Source: Comamonas sp. JUb58
Lineage (GTDB): Bacteria; Pseudomonadota; Gammaproteobacteria; Burkholderiales; Burkholderiaceae_C
Direction: 5' to 3'
Length of the DNA: 64,000 bases
NCBI RefSeq assembly: GCF_004364775.1
Contig: NZ_SOAL01000027.1
Span: 1 to 64,000 of the forward strand
Positions 26,844 to 37,258 of the stretch are shown here, one piece after another (positions within the stretch are counted from its first letter, which is position 1; the number at the start of each line of letters is the position of its first letter). The translations under genes were made by a program, and so were the position numbers. The notes beneath the pieces are model-generated. The model worked only from the letters and a program-made list of their open reading frames with translations. It had not been told where the DNA came from and ran no database searches.

Positions 26844-27832
26844 GATGTTTCCAAAATGCCGCTGGCTTGTGGGCGCGGCGTTCCTTCCAAAATTTGTTGA
26901 ATCTCGACGGGGCTCAGGAGGCGGTCGGGAATGAGCTCGCGCGCCCGGATGTGTGCCACACCCAAAAGCGCAGGAGGCTCTTCTCCGTAAACGGCCACTG
27001 CATCGGCATCGGCCCATTCACCCCGCCGGCGCAAGCCGGACAAAAATCTGCCTGCATTATCACCATCGAGCGTGACACGGGTGTGCGCTGCAAGCAACGT
27101 GTCGACAGGCAACACGGTTTGCAGGCGCTCCGCATCGGGCGTCGCTTCCAGGGTTTGCAGGCTGATACAGCGGGACAGGTCGATCCCACCGGTTTCTATG
27201 CGGCGCAGGCTGCGCAAATGCGCGCCATAGCCGAGCGTCTGGCCAATATCCTCGGCCAGGGTACGCACATAGGTGCCCTTGCTGCAGCGCACCGTCATCT
27301 TGAGCGCGACAAAGTCCTGCTCTTCTTCCACGCGGGACAGGCTCAGATGCAAGATGGTCACGGCGCGCGGCTCACGCTCAAGCGTGATGCCAGCACGGGC
27401 GTATTCGTAGAGGGCCTTGCCATCGCGCTTGAGCGCGCTGTACATCGGCGGCACCTGGCTGATGGGACCGGTGAACCGGGCCGCCACGGCGGCCAGCTTC
27501 TCGGACGTCAGCGCGGACGCATCCACCTCCCAGGTCTGCAGCACCTCACCCTCGGCATCGCCGGTGGTGGTGGTGGCGCCCAGGTGCACCAGGGCCTCAT
27601 AGGTCTTGGGGGCGTCGAGCTGCAATTGGCTGAACTTGGTGGCCGCGCCAAAACACAGCGGCAGCACACCCGTGGCCAAAGGGTCGAGCGTGCCGGTATG
27701 GCCCGCTTTTTCGGCGCGCAGCAGCCACTTCACTTTTTGCAAAGCGTCGTTGCTGGACAGGCCAATAGGTTTGTCGAGCAGAAACACCCCGTGCACAGGG
27801 CGCCGCTGCACCCGTGTGCGAGGGGCATTCAT
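26840..27832 (-). CDS. truB: tRNA pseudouridine(55) synthase TruB
   Basis: 330 residues. It makes pseudouridine 55 in the T-loop of tRNAs. Family motifs: [41 protein letters not shown] with the catalytic Asp, [18 protein letters not shown], and [16 protein letters not shown]. Only four bases separate it from rbfA, and it overlaps typA at its end. Confidence 0.97.
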   Translation of the reverse strand: MNAPRTRVQRRPVHGVFLLDKPIGLSSNDALQKVKWLLRAEKAGHTGTLDPLATGVLPLCFGAATKFSQLQLDAPKTYEALVHLGATTTTGDAEGEVLQTWEVDASALTSEKLAAVAARFTGPISQVPPMYSALKRDGKALYEYARAGITLEREPRAVTILHLSLSRVEEEQDFVALKMTVRCSKGTYVRTLAEDIGQTLGYGAHLRSLRRIETGGIDLSRCISLQTLEATPDAERLQTVLPVDTLLAAHTRVTLDGDNAGRFLSGLRRRGEWADADAVAVYGEEPPALLGVAHIRARELIPDRLLSPVEIQQILEGTPRPQASGILETS

Positions 27833-27836
27833 GCGA

Positions 27837-28214
27837 TCAGCCTTCCTCGGGTCCGCGCGATGCCACTGCCTTGGCGATCAAGGCATTCATGTCGGCAGCA
27901 CGCTCGGTGGTGCGGTCGTAGATGAAGTGCAAGGTCGGCACGGTGTGGATATGCAGGCGCTTGAACAGGCCATTGCGCAAAAAGCCAGCAGCCTGGTTCA
28001 GTGCGTCCTGGGTCTGGTCGGGGTCACCGATCAGCAAGCTGAAATAGACCTTGGCGTGGGCATAGTCCGGCGTCACCTCAACGGCTTGCAGGGTCACCAT
28101 GCCCACACGTGGGTCCTTCAACTCACGGGCGATCAGCTCCGACAGATCGCGCTGGATCTGGTCGGAGACTTTGAAGCTGCGGTTTGGCGCAGCAGTTTTC
28201 TTGCGAGTTGCCAT
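27837..28214 (-). CDS. rbfA: Ribosome-binding factor A
   Basis: 125 residues. A KH-like fold protein for late 30S maturation. It contains [41 protein letters not shown] in family order. It lies between infB and truB with very short gaps. Confidence 0.97.
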   Translation of the reverse strand: MATRKKTAAPNRSFKVSDQIQRDLSELIARELKDPRVGMVTLQAVEVTPDYAHAKVYFSLLIGDPDQTQDALNQAAGFLRNGLFKRLHIHTVPTLHFIYDRTTERAADMNALIAKAVASRGPEEG

Positions 28215-28220
28215 CGGAAA

Positions 28221-31079
28221 TTACAGCGTACGAGCGATTTCCTTGATCTCAAAGACTTCCAACATATCACCTTCTTTGATGTCGTTGTAGTTCTTGAGCT
28301 TGATACCGCACTCGAAGCCTTCCTTGACTTCCTTGACGTCGTCCTTCAGACGGCGCAGCGAGTCGATCTCACCCGTGTAGATGACCACGTTGTCGCGCAG
28401 CAGACGGAAGTGTGCATTGCGGGTAACGTGACCCTGGGTGATGTACGAACCTGCCACGGTACCGATCTTGGAGGCCACGAACACGGTGCGGATCTCGGCC
28501 ATACCGATGATCTCTTCGCGTTGCTCGGGAGCCAGCATGCCGGACATGGCCGCCTTCAACTCATCGACAGCGTCGTAAATGATGTTGTAGTAGCGGATAT
28601 CGACATCGTTGCTCTCGGCGGTCTTGCGCGCTTGTGCATCGGCACGTACGTTGAAACCAATCACGATCGCCTTGGAGGCCAGCGCCAGATTCACGTCCGA
28701 CTCGCTGATACCGCCCACGCCGGTGTAAACCATCTGCACCTTGACTTCGTCGGTCGACAGCTTGAGCAAGGAGGCAGCCAGTGCTTCTTGCGAACCCTGG
28801 GTGTCGGCCTTGATGATGATCGGCAGCGATTGCACGTTGCCAGCACCCATCTCAGCGAACATGTTCTCCAGCTTGGCTGCTTGTTGCTTGGCCAGCTTGG
28901 TGTTGCGGAACTTGCCAGCACGGTAAGTGGCGATTTCACGGGCGCGGCGCTCATCGGGCAGCACCATGAAGTCATCACCGGCTTGCGGCACATCCGACAG
29001 ACCCTGGATTTCAACAGGCAGCGATGGACCCGCTTCCTTGGCAACCTTGCCGTCTTCGTCGACCATGGCACGCACGCGGCCATAGGTTTGACCGGCCAGC
29101 ACGATATCGCCAACCTTCAAGGTACCGGATTGGATCAGCACCGTGGCCACAGGGCCGCGGCCCTTGTCCAGCTGGGCTTCGATCACCAGACCCTTGGCAT
29201 TGGCTTCCACCGGTGCCTTGAGTTCCAGCACTTCGGCCTGCAGCAGCACTTGTTCGAGCAGCTCGTCAATGCCTTGACCCGTCTTGGACGACACGGCCAC
29301 GAAGGGCGAGTCACCACCGTACTCTTCAGGCACCACTTGCTCAACCACCAGCTCCTGCTTGACGCGGTCGGGGTTGGCATCGGGCTTGTCTGCCTTGGTG
29401 ATGGCCACCACGATAGGAACACCAGCCGCCTTGGCATGCTTGATGGCTTCCTTGGTCTGGGGCATCACGCCGTCGTCGGCAGCGGCCACCAGAATCACGA
29501 TGTCGGTCGACTGTGCACCACGGGCACGCATGGCCGTGAAGGCCTCGTGACCTGGGGTGTCCAGGAAGGTGATCATGCCGCGTGGCGTTTCCACGTGGTA
29601 GGCACCAATGTGCTGCGTAATGCCGCCGGCTTCGCCTGCAGCCACCTTGCTGCGGCGGATGTAATCCAGCAGCGAGGTCTTGCCGTGGTCGACGTGACCC
29701 ATCACGGTCACCACCGGAGCGCGTGGCAGCGCTTCGGATTCGGCCTGGGATTCCTCTTCGGCGGTGAACGCTTCCGGATCGTCCAGTGCAGCGATGTGCG
29801 CCTTGTGGCCCATTTCTTCCACGACGATCATCGCGGTGTCCTGGTCCAGTGGCTGGTTGATGGTGACCATCTGGCCCATCTTCATCAGCGACTTGATCAC
29901 CTCGGATGCCTTGATGGCCATCTTGTGGGCCAGCTCGGACACGGTGATGGTTTCTGGCACGTAGACGTCGAGCACGCGTGCTTCCACCGGTGCAGCCGAT
30001 TGTGGGCCACGGTGGTCGTTGCGGTCATTGCCACGGCGGCCACGGGGGCCGGAGCGCCAGTTGTTGCCACGGCCAGCCACGCCACCCGAGGAATCACCAC
30101 GGGTCTTGAGCTCTTTCTTCTTGCCGTTGTTGTCGTTCTGGTTGCTCCAGCTCGACGACAGCTTCGCCGACTTGACTTCCTTGTTGCCAGGCGCAGCGCC
30201 AGCCGCAGGCTTGGCGGCGCCAGTCCCGGTGGTCGCAGGCTTGTGCAAGGTGCCCTTCTTGGCGTCGGCAGGCTTGACTTCCTTCTTCTCTTCCGAAGGC
30301 TTCTTGGCCACCAGCACCTTCTTGGGCGCGTTCATCATGGCGCGAATGGCTTCCGCCTCGGCCAGGGCCTTGCGGCGGCGCTCGTCCAGATCGACAGCGC
30401 GTGCCGTTTCCTCAGCCTCACGGGCCTTGGATTCGTCTTCGGCCTTTTTCTTGGCTTCAGCCTGGGCTTCGTTGCGGGCAGCCAGCTCCTGGGCATGGCG
30501 GCGCGCAGCTTCTTCCTGCTCGGCAGCTTCCTGGGCCTTGCGCTCTTGCGTCTTGGCCACATAGGCCGCGGCGCGCTCTTCGGCTTCGCGCTCCTTGCGC
30601 TCGCGGTCTTCGCGCTCGGTGCGATCGGCACGTTGCTGCACCAGATCCGCTTCCTGCTTGCTGATCAGGTCGGCTTCGCGGCGGGCTTCTTCTTCACGCT
30701 TGACCAGCTCAGCCTTGTGTTCGGCTTCCTTTTGCTTGGCTTCGGCGTGCTTCAGTGCTTCGTCGGAATCGGGTTCGGCGACTTCGTCACGCTTGACGAA
30801 GGTACGCTTCTTGCGCACTTCCACCTGGATAGTGCGCGCCCGGCCCGTGGCATCGGCTTGTTTGATCTCGCTGGTAGATTTCTTGGTCAATGTGATCTTC
30901 TTGCGGTCTGCAGCGCCGTGGGCGGCCTGCAGATGGGACAACAGCGCTTGTTTGTCCGTTTCAGTCAGTGCATCGGATGCGTCGTGCTTGGACACGCCTG
31001 CGGCTTGCAGTTGTTCCAGCAATGTATCCGGTGATTTTTTGAGTTCAACAGCGAACTCGGCGACAGTATTACTCGACAT
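28221..31079 (-). CDS. infB: Translation initiation factor IF-2
   Basis: 952 residues, the long form typical of beta- and gammaproteobacteria. The N-terminal IF2_N domain is followed by a highly charged Ala/Lys/Glu-rich linker to about residue 310. A second IF2_N motif follows, then the G domain with [12 protein letters not shown] (near residue 460), [15 protein letters not shown] and TKADKP. Domains II-IV that bind formylmethionyl-tRNA are complete. Confidence 0.98.
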   Translation of the reverse strand: MSSNTVAEFAVELKKSPDTLLEQLQAAGVSKHDASDALTETDKQALLSHLQAAHGAADRKKITLTKKSTSEIKQADATGRARTIQVEVRKKRTFVKRDEVAEPDSDEALKHAEAKQKEAEHKAELVKREEEARREADLISKQEADLVQQRADRTEREDRERKEREAEERAAAYVAKTQERKAQEAAEQEEAARRHAQELAARNEAQAEAKKKAEDESKAREAEETARAVDLDERRRKALAEAEAIRAMMNAPKKVLVAKKPSEEKKEVKPADAKKGTLHKPATTGTGAAKPAAGAAPGNKEVKSAKLSSSWSNQNDNNGKKKELKTRGDSSGGVAGRGNNWRSGPRGRRGNDRNDHRGPQSAAPVEARVLDVYVPETITVSELAHKMAIKASEVIKSLMKMGQMVTINQPLDQDTAMIVVEEMGHKAHIAALDDPEAFTAEEESQAESEALPRAPVVTVMGHVDHGKTSLLDYIRRSKVAAGEAGGITQHIGAYHVETPRGMITFLDTPGHEAFTAMRARGAQSTDIVILVAAADDGVMPQTKEAIKHAKAAGVPIVVAITKADKPDANPDRVKQELVVEQVVPEEYGGDSPFVAVSSKTGQGIDELLEQVLLQAEVLELKAPVEANAKGLVIEAQLDKGRGPVATVLIQSGTLKVGDIVLAGQTYGRVRAMVDEDGKVAKEAGPSLPVEIQGLSDVPQAGDDFMVLPDERRAREIATYRAGKFRNTKLAKQQAAKLENMFAEMGAGNVQSLPIIIKADTQGSQEALAASLLKLSTDEVKVQMVYTGVGGISESDVNLALASKAIVIGFNVRADAQARKTAESNDVDIRYYNIIYDAVDELKAAMSGMLAPEQREEIIGMAEIRTVFVASKIGTVAGSYITQGHVTRNAHFRLLRDNVVIYTGEIDSLRRLKDDVKEVKEGFECGIKLKNYNDIKEGDMLEVFEIKEIARTL

Positions 31080-31102
31080 ATCTTGTTCCGTGCCTCCTGA
31101 CC

Positions 31103-32587
31103 TTATTCCTGTCCATCAAACCAATGTTCGCGGGCCTTCATGATCAAGGCTTTTGCGTCATCGGCAGACTGTCCGGTCAGCTCGGTCAATTCATCAATGG
31201 CCAAATCGGCCAGGTCGTCACGCGTGTGGATTCCACCAGCTTCCAGCTGGGCTACCAACTCAGGCGTCATCCCTTCCAGATCACGCAACTCTTGGGAAAC
31301 ACGGGCAACACTCTCTTCGTGGACGATTTCCATCGTCAGCAGCGCATCCTTGGCGCGCGTGCGGAGCTCATTGACGGTCTCTTCATCGAAGCTCTCGATT
31401 TCCAGCATTTCCTGCAGCGGCACATAGGCCACTTCTTCCAGGCTGGAGAAACCTTCTTCGATCAGGATGTCAGCGATTTCTTCATCCACATCCAGCTTTT
31501 CCATGAACAGCTTGCGGGAAGTGCTGGTTTCTTCTTCCTGCTTCTGGGCCGATTCGGCCGCGTCCATGATGTTGATCTTCCACCCCGTCAGATCGGAGGC
31601 AAGACGCACATTCTGGCCACCACGGCCGATGGCGATCGCGAGGTTTTCCTCGTCCACCACCACGTCCATGGCATGCTTTTCTTCGTCCACGACGATCGAG
31701 GATACATTGGCCGGAGCCAGTGCACCGATCACGAACTGGGCGGGGTCCTCGGACCACAGCACGATGTCCACGCGCTCGCCAGCCAGCTCATTGGTCACCA
31801 CGTTCACGCGGCTGCCGCGGACACCCACACAGGTGCCGATCGGGTCAATGCGCTTGTCGTGGCTCAGCACGGCAATCTTGGCGCGGCTGCCTGGATCACG
31901 GGCGCAGCTCTTGATCTCCAGCAGGCCTTGCTCAATTTCGGGCACTTCGTTGCGGAACAGCTCGACCATGAACTCTGGCGCAGAGCGCGAGAGCAGGATC
32001 GGCGCGCCGCGCAGGGTCAGGTCCACGTCCATGATCATGGCGCGAACGCGGTCACCATTGCGCAGATTTTCCTTCGGAATCATTTCACCGCGCTTCAAGC
32101 GGCCTTCCACGCGGCCGGATTCGACAATGATGTCGCCCTTATCCATGCGCTTGACCGTGCCGTTGAAGATCTTGTCGCCGCGCGCCATGAAGTCGTTGAG
32201 CAGCATTTCGCGCTCGGCATCACGGATCTTTTGCAGGATGACCTGCTTGGCCGCCATGGCGCCGATACGGCCGATGGGCACCGATTCGATCTGCTCTTCG
32301 ATGTAGTCGCCCACCTGTGCGTCTTCCTTACGGTCGACCGCGTCCATCAGCATTTCTTCGGCGTCAGGGTTTTGCAGGCCCGCATCATCGGGCACCACCA
32401 GCCAGCGGCGGAAGGTGTCGTAATCGCCGGTATCGAGGTCGATAGCCACACGCACATCCACTTCGCCGGAATACAGCTTCTTCGTAGCCTGGGCCAGGGC
32501 AGATTCCACAGCACCGAACACCACATCGCGCTCTACGTTCTTTTCGCGCGCGATGGCATCCACCAGCATCAACAATTCGCGATTCAT
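31103..32587 (-). CDS. nusA: Transcription termination/antitermination factor NusA
   Basis: 494 residues. N-terminal RNA-polymerase-binding domain, S1 domain with [21 protein letters not shown], two KH domains ([20 protein letters not shown] and [16 protein letters not shown]), and two C-terminal acidic repeats that contact alpha or N proteins. Operon position between rimP and infB is the standard one. Confidence 0.98.
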   Translation of the reverse strand: MNRELLMLVDAIAREKNVERDVVFGAVESALAQATKKLYSGEVDVRVAIDLDTGDYDTFRRWLVVPDDAGLQNPDAEEMLMDAVDRKEDAQVGDYIEEQIESVPIGRIGAMAAKQVILQKIRDAEREMLLNDFMARGDKIFNGTVKRMDKGDIIVESGRVEGRLKRGEMIPKENLRNGDRVRAMIMDVDLTLRGAPILLSRSAPEFMVELFRNEVPEIEQGLLEIKSCARDPGSRAKIAVLSHDKRIDPIGTCVGVRGSRVNVVTNELAGERVDIVLWSEDPAQFVIGALAPANVSSIVVDEEKHAMDVVVDEENLAIAIGRGGQNVRLASDLTGWKINIMDAAESAQKQEEETSTSRKLFMEKLDVDEEIADILIEEGFSSLEEVAYVPLQEMLEIESFDEETVNELRTRAKDALLTMEIVHEESVARVSQELRDLEGMTPELVAQLEAGGIHTRDDLADLAIDELTELTGQSADDAKALIMKAREHWFDGQE

Positions 32588-32656
32588 GCGACGACTCTCC
32601 TATTTCAATCTTTAACCAGAAGGCGGCATCAGCAGCGCCACCATGTGTGCGGCCAA

Positions 32657-33256
32657 TCAGGCCTGGGCTTCGTCGGCACTGCCTGCCGCCGCCCTGCCCT
32701 TGAAGCTCACGATGGGGGCCAGACGCGCTTCACGCAGCTCGTCGAGCGTAAAACCCAGGCTTTGCAGCGGTGCCGGTGGGCGCTTCTTGCTCACGCGGGC
32801 ACCGGGCTTCACAGGCGGCGCATCGCTCCAGACGATCTGCCAGCCACCTGCCTCGGTACGCTCAAGCGTGCCCCGAAACTTCTTGCGATTGGCGCTGATG
32901 GTCGTGCCTTCGGCAGCGGCACCGATGGATTCCTTCAGCGTCAGGTCCACCTCGGCGCCGGTGAAGCGGATGAAATCCTGCTCATGGCGCAATGGACGGT
33001 CAATACCGGGCGAGGACACTTCCAGGCGCTTGTATTCCACGCCATCGACTTCCAGTGCAAACTGCAACTGGCGGGTGACTTTCTCACAATCCTCCACCGT
33101 CACAAACTGCTCTGGCACGCCTTCCGGGCGGACGTCGTCCGCACTCCAAGGCAGGTCGATGGTGATGCGCAAAAGGCCGCTGGCAGAGCGTTCGATCTCC
33201 ACCAAGTCGTAACCCAGGCCGCTCACCGTTTGTAGGGTGGTTTCTTGCAAGCTCAC
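32657..33256 (-). CDS. rimP: Ribosome maturation factor RimP
   Basis: 199 residues. Needed for 30S assembly. Conserved GYDLVEIERSASGLLRITIDLPW, then YKRLEVSSPGIDRPLRHEQDFIRFTGAEV in the N-terminal domain, and a C-terminal SH3-like domain with a ~35-residue basic/Ala tail. First gene of the operon, behind a strong promoter and a structured leader (see the promoter and hairpin entries). Confidence 0.95.
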   Translation of the reverse strand: MSLQETTLQTVSGLGYDLVEIERSASGLLRITIDLPWSADDVRPEGVPEQFVTVEDCEKVTRQLQFALEVDGVEYKRLEVSSPGIDRPLRHEQDFIRFTGAEVDLTLKESIGAAAEGTTISANRKKFRGTLERTEAGGWQIVWSDAPPVKPGARVSKKRPPAPLQSLGFTLDELREARLAPIVSFKGRAAAGSADEAQA

Positions 33257-33343
33257 GTGTGTTATTTATCCCGCAAATACAAAAAACCCGAGAACCATGG
33301 AATGTTACACATTCCACAGCACCGAGCTGAAAAACATGCGACC

Positions 33344-33371
33344 AAAAAAAACGGGCGGTTGGCACCGCCCG
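33344..33371 (-). terminator. Terminator-like hairpin in the rimP leader
   Basis: On the minus strand CGGGCGGT pairs with ACCGCCCG (8 bp, four-base loop) and is followed by eight T. It begins about 13 bases after the predicted start of the rimP transcript. It could stop transcripts from the upstream thioredoxin-like gene or act as an attenuator on the operon itself. A second perfect 8-bp dyad lies further down the leader at 33299-33317. Confidence 0.7.
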
Positions 33372-33390
33372 GTTGGTCGTGTAGACATCA

Positions 33391-33419
33391 ATTATAGGGG
33401 CAAACCAGTATCAATGCAA
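33391..33419 (-). promoter_or_regulatory. Sigma-70 promoter of the rimP-nusA-infB-rbfA-truB-typA operon
   Basis: On the minus strand TTGCAT (33419-33414) and a consensus TATAAT (33396-33391) are 17 bases apart. The predicted start is near 33384, giving a leader of about 125 bases before rimP. It is the best promoter match in this part of the window. Confidence 0.75.
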
Positions 33420-33448
33420 TGATGCAGAGCGGCTTTTAGGCACGCGGA

Positions 33449-33826
33449 CTACTCAGCCTGCGCCTTGCGGGCCTGCAAGATGGCGACTGTGCGCTGCAGC
33501 AGCGCATGGGCCTCGTCGCCAGAGGGCAAGGCGCGCGCATCGCCTTGCGAAAAACGCTCCAGCATGCGCTGCAGCACGCCGGGCTGAGGCAAGACGGGGC
33601 CCAGGAACATGGCTTCCGCGCCGCGCCCGAGCAACACAGTGGGAAAGGTGGTGATATCCAGCTCACCCAGTGCCTCTTCCTCGTCCTCGACATCGAGCCA
33701 GACAAAGTCCATGCCCGGCCATTCCTTGGCCAGCGCATCAAAGGCGGGCTGGTACTGGCCACAGGTACCGCACCACTGCGCGCACAAACACACCACCAGC
33801 CAGGGCGCCGTCGCAGCCTCGGTCAT
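33449..33826 (-). CDS. Thioredoxin-like protein
   Basis: 125 residues from ATG 33826. Thioredoxin fold with active site WCGTC near residue 18, a strand FVWLDVEDEEE and the cis-proline segment FPTVLLGRG. No signal peptide, so probably cytoplasmic. Longer upstream starts exist but would add an unconserved tail. Single gene, divergent from cbpA. Partner unknown. Confidence 0.85.
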   Translation of the reverse strand: MTEAATAPWLVVCLCAQWCGTCGQYQPAFDALAKEWPGMDFVWLDVEDEEEALGELDITTFPTVLLGRGAEAMFLGPVLPQPGVLQRMLERFSQGDARALPSGDEAHALLQRTVAILQARKAQAE

Positions 33827-34013
33827 ACAAAAATCCATCCGCAAACAAAGACGCATTTTTACCACCATTGCGGTAACCGAGCGCCCCACGGCCTTTGCGA
33901 ATACGCGCTTCTCTGACTTGAATCAGAACCAAAAGCAACTAAGTTCTAGGGAGTTACCAGTCATAGGGCAGTTGCCGGTACAACAGCAAGCTGCCACATC
34001 TTCGGGAGCAGGC

Positions 34014-34979
34014 ATGGATTCCAAAAACTACTACGACGTTCTGGGCGTGGACAAAAAGGCCAGTGCAGACGATATCAAAAAGGCATTTCGCAAGCTCGCC
34101 CGCAAATACCACCCGGACCTGAGCAAGGAAAAAGACGCCCAGCAGCGCATGTCCGAGGTCAACGAGGCCAATGCCGTGCTGTCGGATGCGGAAAAGCGCG
34201 CCGAGTACGACGCGATGCTCGACGCCCCACGCGGCTTTGCCTCGGGCGCAGGCAACCCCTTCCGGGGTGCCGAGGGCTTTGACAGCGGCGATTACCAGTT
34301 TCGCCGCCAGAGCATGGGGGGCGATGCCGATTACAGCGACTTCTTTCGTCAGATGTTTGGCGACGCCGCGCGTGCCCAGCGCGACGGCCAGGCCGGCGGC
34401 GGGCCACGCACGGCGATGCGCGGCGAGGACCAGCATGCCAGCATCGAGCTCGACCTGACTGACAGCTACCAGGGCAGTGAACGCATGCTGACCCTGCACG
34501 GCCAGGAAGTGACCGAGGACGGCGAGCTGCGCAGCCAGGAGCGCCAGCTGCAGGTGAAGATTCCCGCCGGGGTGCGCGAAGGCCAGATGATTCGCCTGGC
34601 CGGCCAGGGCGGGCCCGGCTACCAGGGCGGCCCTGCAGGCGATCTGCTGCTGGAAGTGCACTTTAGGCCCGACAAGCGCTGGCGCGCCGAAGGCAAGGAT
34701 GTCTATATGCCGATGCCCGTCAGCCCCTGGGAGGCGGCTTTGGGCGGCAGCGCGGAAGTCAAGACGCCGGCTGGCACCCTGGAAGTGACTATTCCGGCAG
34801 GCTGGTCAGCCGGGCGCAAGCTGCGCATCAAGGGCAAGGGCCTGCCGGCGGCCACGCCTGGCGATCTGTACCTGGAGTTGCAGTTGCACATACCGCCCGC
34901 CGCCACCGAGCAAGAGCGCGAGGCCTACGCGGCCTTTGCCAAGGCCTTCCCCCACTACCAGCCCCGCCAAGGAGTGTGA
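34014..34979 (+). CDS. cbpA: DnaJ-family co-chaperone CbpA
   Basis: 321 residues from ATG 34014 with GGGAG six bases before. J domain at residues ~5-70 with the HPD motif in RKYHPDLSK, a Gly/Phe-rich linker, then two beta-barrel substrate-binding domains without zinc fingers, as in CbpA. It stimulates DnaK and binds curved DNA. It is followed by cbpM, confirming the assignment over DnaJ. Confidence 0.93.
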   Translation: MDSKNYYDVLGVDKKASADDIKKAFRKLARKYHPDLSKEKDAQQRMSEVNEANAVLSDAEKRAEYDAMLDAPRGFASGAGNPFRGAEGFDSGDYQFRRQSMGGDADYSDFFRQMFGDAARAQRDGQAGGGPRTAMRGEDQHASIELDLTDSYQGSERMLTLHGQEVTEDGELRSQERQLQVKIPAGVREGQMIRLAGQGGPGYQGGPAGDLLLEVHFRPDKRWRAEGKDVYMPMPVSPWEAALGGSAEVKTPAGTLEVTIPAGWSAGRKLRIKGKGLPAATPGDLYLELQLHIPPAATEQEREAYAAFAKAFPHYQPRQGV

Positions 34980-34981
34980 CC

Positions 34982-35302
34982 ATGCCCCACTACACGACCG
35001 TACACACCACCACCTTGCAGATCATCGACGACGACAGCCTTGACGCCGCCAGCCTGGCCCAGGCCTGCCAGCGCAACTTGGCCTGGGTGCAGGCCCACGT
35101 GGTGGATGGCGTGCTCACCCCGAGCACCGGCACGCGCAACCCCGATGCCGTGGCCAGCTGGCGCTTTGCGGCTACCTGCATCGTGCGCGCACGCCGCGTG
35201 GCGCTGCTGGAGCACACCTATGACGCGGACCCCCAGCTGGCCGCGATGACCGTGGACCTGATGGAAGAAGTGCTGGAGCTGCGCCGCCGCTTGCAGCGCT
35301 GA
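34982..35302 (+). CDS. cbpM: Chaperone modulator CbpM
   Basis: 106 residues from ATG 34982, which has AGGAG seven bases ahead; the gap to cbpA is two bases. MerR-like single-domain protein with the pattern LAQACQRNLAWVQAHVVDGVL and a C-terminal helical region ending LRRRLQR. It inhibits CbpA by binding its J domain. The pair is co-translated. Confidence 0.88.
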   Translation: MPHYTTVHTTTLQIIDDDSLDAASLAQACQRNLAWVQAHVVDGVLTPSTGTRNPDAVASWRFAATCIVRARRVALLEHTYDADPQLAAMTVDLMEEVLELRRRLQR

Positions 35303-35326
35303 CGCCCGCTTTAGACAGACGCAAAA

Positions 35327-35346
35327 AAGCCCGCTGATGCGGGCTC
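35327..35346. terminator. Terminator between cbpM and a small basic gene
   Basis: AGCCCGC and GCGGGCT pair around TGAT, with an A-run on the left and CTTTCTT on the right, so it may serve both converging genes. Confidence 0.75.
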
Positions 35347-35430
35347 TTTCTTACCGAAAATACACCATCCGCATGCCGCGCCTGATCGTGGCAAGCGCGG
35401 CATGCGGACGGGGCAAAACCGGTAGCGGTA

Positions 35431-35601
35431 TTAACCGCCCTTGTGCGTGCGCTTGCCTGGGTTCTTCTTCGAACGGGTAGCAGTGCCACGGGCACGGCTA
35501 GCCTGTTGACCACGACCGGCCGTAGGCAGGCTCTTGCCGTTAGGCAACGTGGGTTGAGGGGTGAACTTGCGGTCAGCTTCCGTAACGATTTTGTTGCCCA
35601 T
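35431..35601 (-). CDS. Small basic protein of 56 residues
   Basis: A complete frame below the usual size limits: MGNKIVTEADRKF at the start, and a C-terminus rich in Lys, Arg and Gly (ATRSKKNPGKRTHKGG). A GAGG lies upstream. It is flanked by a terminator downstream and a promoter-length gap upstream. High positive charge suggests nucleic-acid or ribosome binding. I do not recognise a named family, although similar short basic proteins are conserved in Burkholderiales; function unknown. Confidence 0.65.
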   Translation of the reverse strand: MGNKIVTEADRKFTPQPTLPNGKSLPTAGRGQQASRARGTATRSKKNPGKRTHKGG

Positions 35602-35822
35602 CCTGGGACCTCGCGATAAACAAAACCGACATTAGGCCACAGATGCCAAGCGAGCAGATAAAAATACCTGCTAATTCCCGTGCCTGGGTGCGAAATTAGG
35701 CATGCAAGCCGCAGGGCGAGCACGCAAATCAGGTGCTTTGCTTACATTTGGCCCGCTCTACCAGCTTGTAAATTACGCCTATCTGGTTAGGATTCATAAA
35801 GCAAAACAAGGAATAATTTCTT

Positions 35823-36425
35823 ATGCAAGAGCTCGATCATCAACAACGACCGCAACAGCGCTCTCTCTGGCTCCCCCTGGTAGCCGGTGCAGCAGCCTTG
35901 GCCGTTTACTGGTGGGCCAGCAACAAAACCCGCAAAGTCGTGCCGGTCGACCTGATTGAGCCGGTCGCCGACTTTGATGCAGAACGCTTTGTCGGCGACT
36001 GGTATGAGATCGCCCGCATCGAGCGCGGCCTGGGCAAGCCGCTGACGCGCTCGCGCGTTGAATACGAACTGCTGAGCGATGGCAGCCTGGGCATCACCAC
36101 CCGGGGCTTCCATGCCGGCACCCACCGCTGGGTGGAAGGCCATGGCATTGCCCGCTTCGTGGGGGCACCCAACTTTGGTGCAATGAAGGCCTCCTTCATG
36201 GGCCCCTTCCATGAGGGCTACCATGTCGTCGCCATCGACCCGGATTACCGCTGGGCCATGTTGATGGGCGATACCACCGACTCCTTCAAGCTGCTCTCGC
36301 GCCAGCCCGTGCTCGATGGCAAGACCACCGACATGCTGGTACACCAGGCGGCGCTGATGGGTGTGGAGACTTCACGCATCCATTGGGTGATGCAAGACGG
36401 CATCAACCCCACTGGCCACTGGTAA
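35823..36425 (+). CDS. Lipocalin family protein, membrane-anchored (Blc-like)
   Basis: 200 residues. An N-terminal hydrophobic segment (residues ~15-35) with no lipobox is followed by the lipocalin motif GDWYEIARIERGLGK. The later MGDTTDSFKLLSRQP and PTGHW segments fit bacterial lipocalins. E. coli Blc is an outer-membrane lipoprotein binding lysophospholipids; here anchoring by a helix is more likely. A plausible promoter (TTGTAA, 16 bases, TAGGAT) lies upstream. Confidence 0.88.
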   Translation: MQELDHQQRPQQRSLWLPLVAGAAALAVYWWASNKTRKVVPVDLIEPVADFDAERFVGDWYEIARIERGLGKPLTRSRVEYELLSDGSLGITTRGFHAGTHRWVEGHGIARFVGAPNFGAMKASFMGPFHEGYHVVAIDPDYRWAMLMGDTTDSFKLLSRQPVLDGKTTDMLVHQAALMGVETSRIHWVMQDGINPTGHW

Positions 36426-36459
36426 GCGGCAGTTCCCTCCAAACGCCGGAGGGGCATCC

Positions 36460-36486
36460 AAGCCTGCACGTGCCGCGTGCAGGCTT
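36460..36486. terminator. Terminator between lipocalin and livF-like genes
   Basis: AAGCCTGCACG pairs with CGTGCAGGCTT, 11 bp with a five-base loop, between the two converging genes. Confidence 0.75.
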
Positions 36487-36505
36487 TGCTTTGTCTTATA
36501 GAGAC

Positions 36506-37258
36506 TTAGACGCCAATCCGCTTGGCGCCAGCGCGCTCTTCGTCGATCAGCGCCTGCATGCTGCCGGCAAACTGGATCGCGCCCTTCTCCAGCACATAGG
36601 CCCGGTCGCTCACCAGGCGCGCAAAGTGCAGGTTTTGTTCGCACAGCAGAATGCTCACGCCGCGCTGCTTGAGCTGCAGAATCATCTGCGCCATCTGCTC
36701 GACGATGACGGGCGCAACGCCCTCGGAAGGCTCATCGAGCAGCACCAGATAGGGGTTGCCCATGAGGGTGCGGGCAACGGTCAGCATTTGCTGCTCGCCG
36801 CCACTCATCTGCCCGCCTGGGCGCTGGGGCATGGCAGCCAGATTGGGGAAAAACGCCAGCAACTCGTCAACCGTCCACTGGCTGGCCAGGCTGCCATCGG
36901 CCCAGCGCCGGGGCGGCTGGCGGCCCACCTCCAGGTTTTCCAGAACGGTCAGCGCGCTGAAAATGCGCCGCTCTTCCGGCACATAGCCCAGGCCCAGGCG
37001 CGCAATGCGCCAGGCGTCCGCCTGCGCAATGTTCTGGCCCATGAATTGCACGACGCCCTTGCGCCGCTCCACCAGGCCCATGATGGCCTTGAGCGTAGTG
37101 GACTTACCCGCGCCGTTGCGGCCCATCAAGGCCACGACCTCGCCGCGCCGCACCTCCAAGCCCACGTCAAACAGAATATGGGCCTCGCCATACCAAGCAT
37201 TGAGCTGGTCCACTTGCAGCAGCAGCTCGGTCGCTGCACCCGGCATCTGCACGCTCAT
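36506..37258 (-). CDS. livF: Branched-chain amino acid-type ABC transporter ATPase, LivF-like
   Basis: 250 residues. Walker A GRNGAGKST, signature MSGGEQQM, Walker B LVLLDEPSEG and the H-loop region are present. LivF features include AWYGEAHIL at the start and GYVPEERRIF. It overlaps livG by four bases. The permeases and the periplasmic receptor expected for this family are not adjacent, so the pair is orphaned here. Specificity unknown: LivF-type subunits serve amino acids, urea and other amides. Confidence 0.9.
   Translation of the reverse strand: MSVQMPGAATELLLQVDQLNAWYGEAHILFDVGLEVRRGEVVALMGRNGAGKSTTLKAIMGLVERRKGVVQFMGQNIAQADAWRIARLGLGYVPEERRIFSALTVLENLEVGRQPPRRWADGSLASQWTVDELLAFFPNLAAMPQRPGGQMSGGEQQMLTVARTLMGNPYLVLLDEPSEGVAPVIVEQMAQMILQLKQRGVSILLCEQNLHFARLVSDRAYVLEKGAIQFAGSMQALIDEERAGAKRIGV

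Noticed and set aside
27606..31034. 1142-codon plus-strand frame antisense to rbfA and infB
   Set aside because: Shadow of the charged IF-2 linker and G domain; the minus-strand genes are unmistakable.
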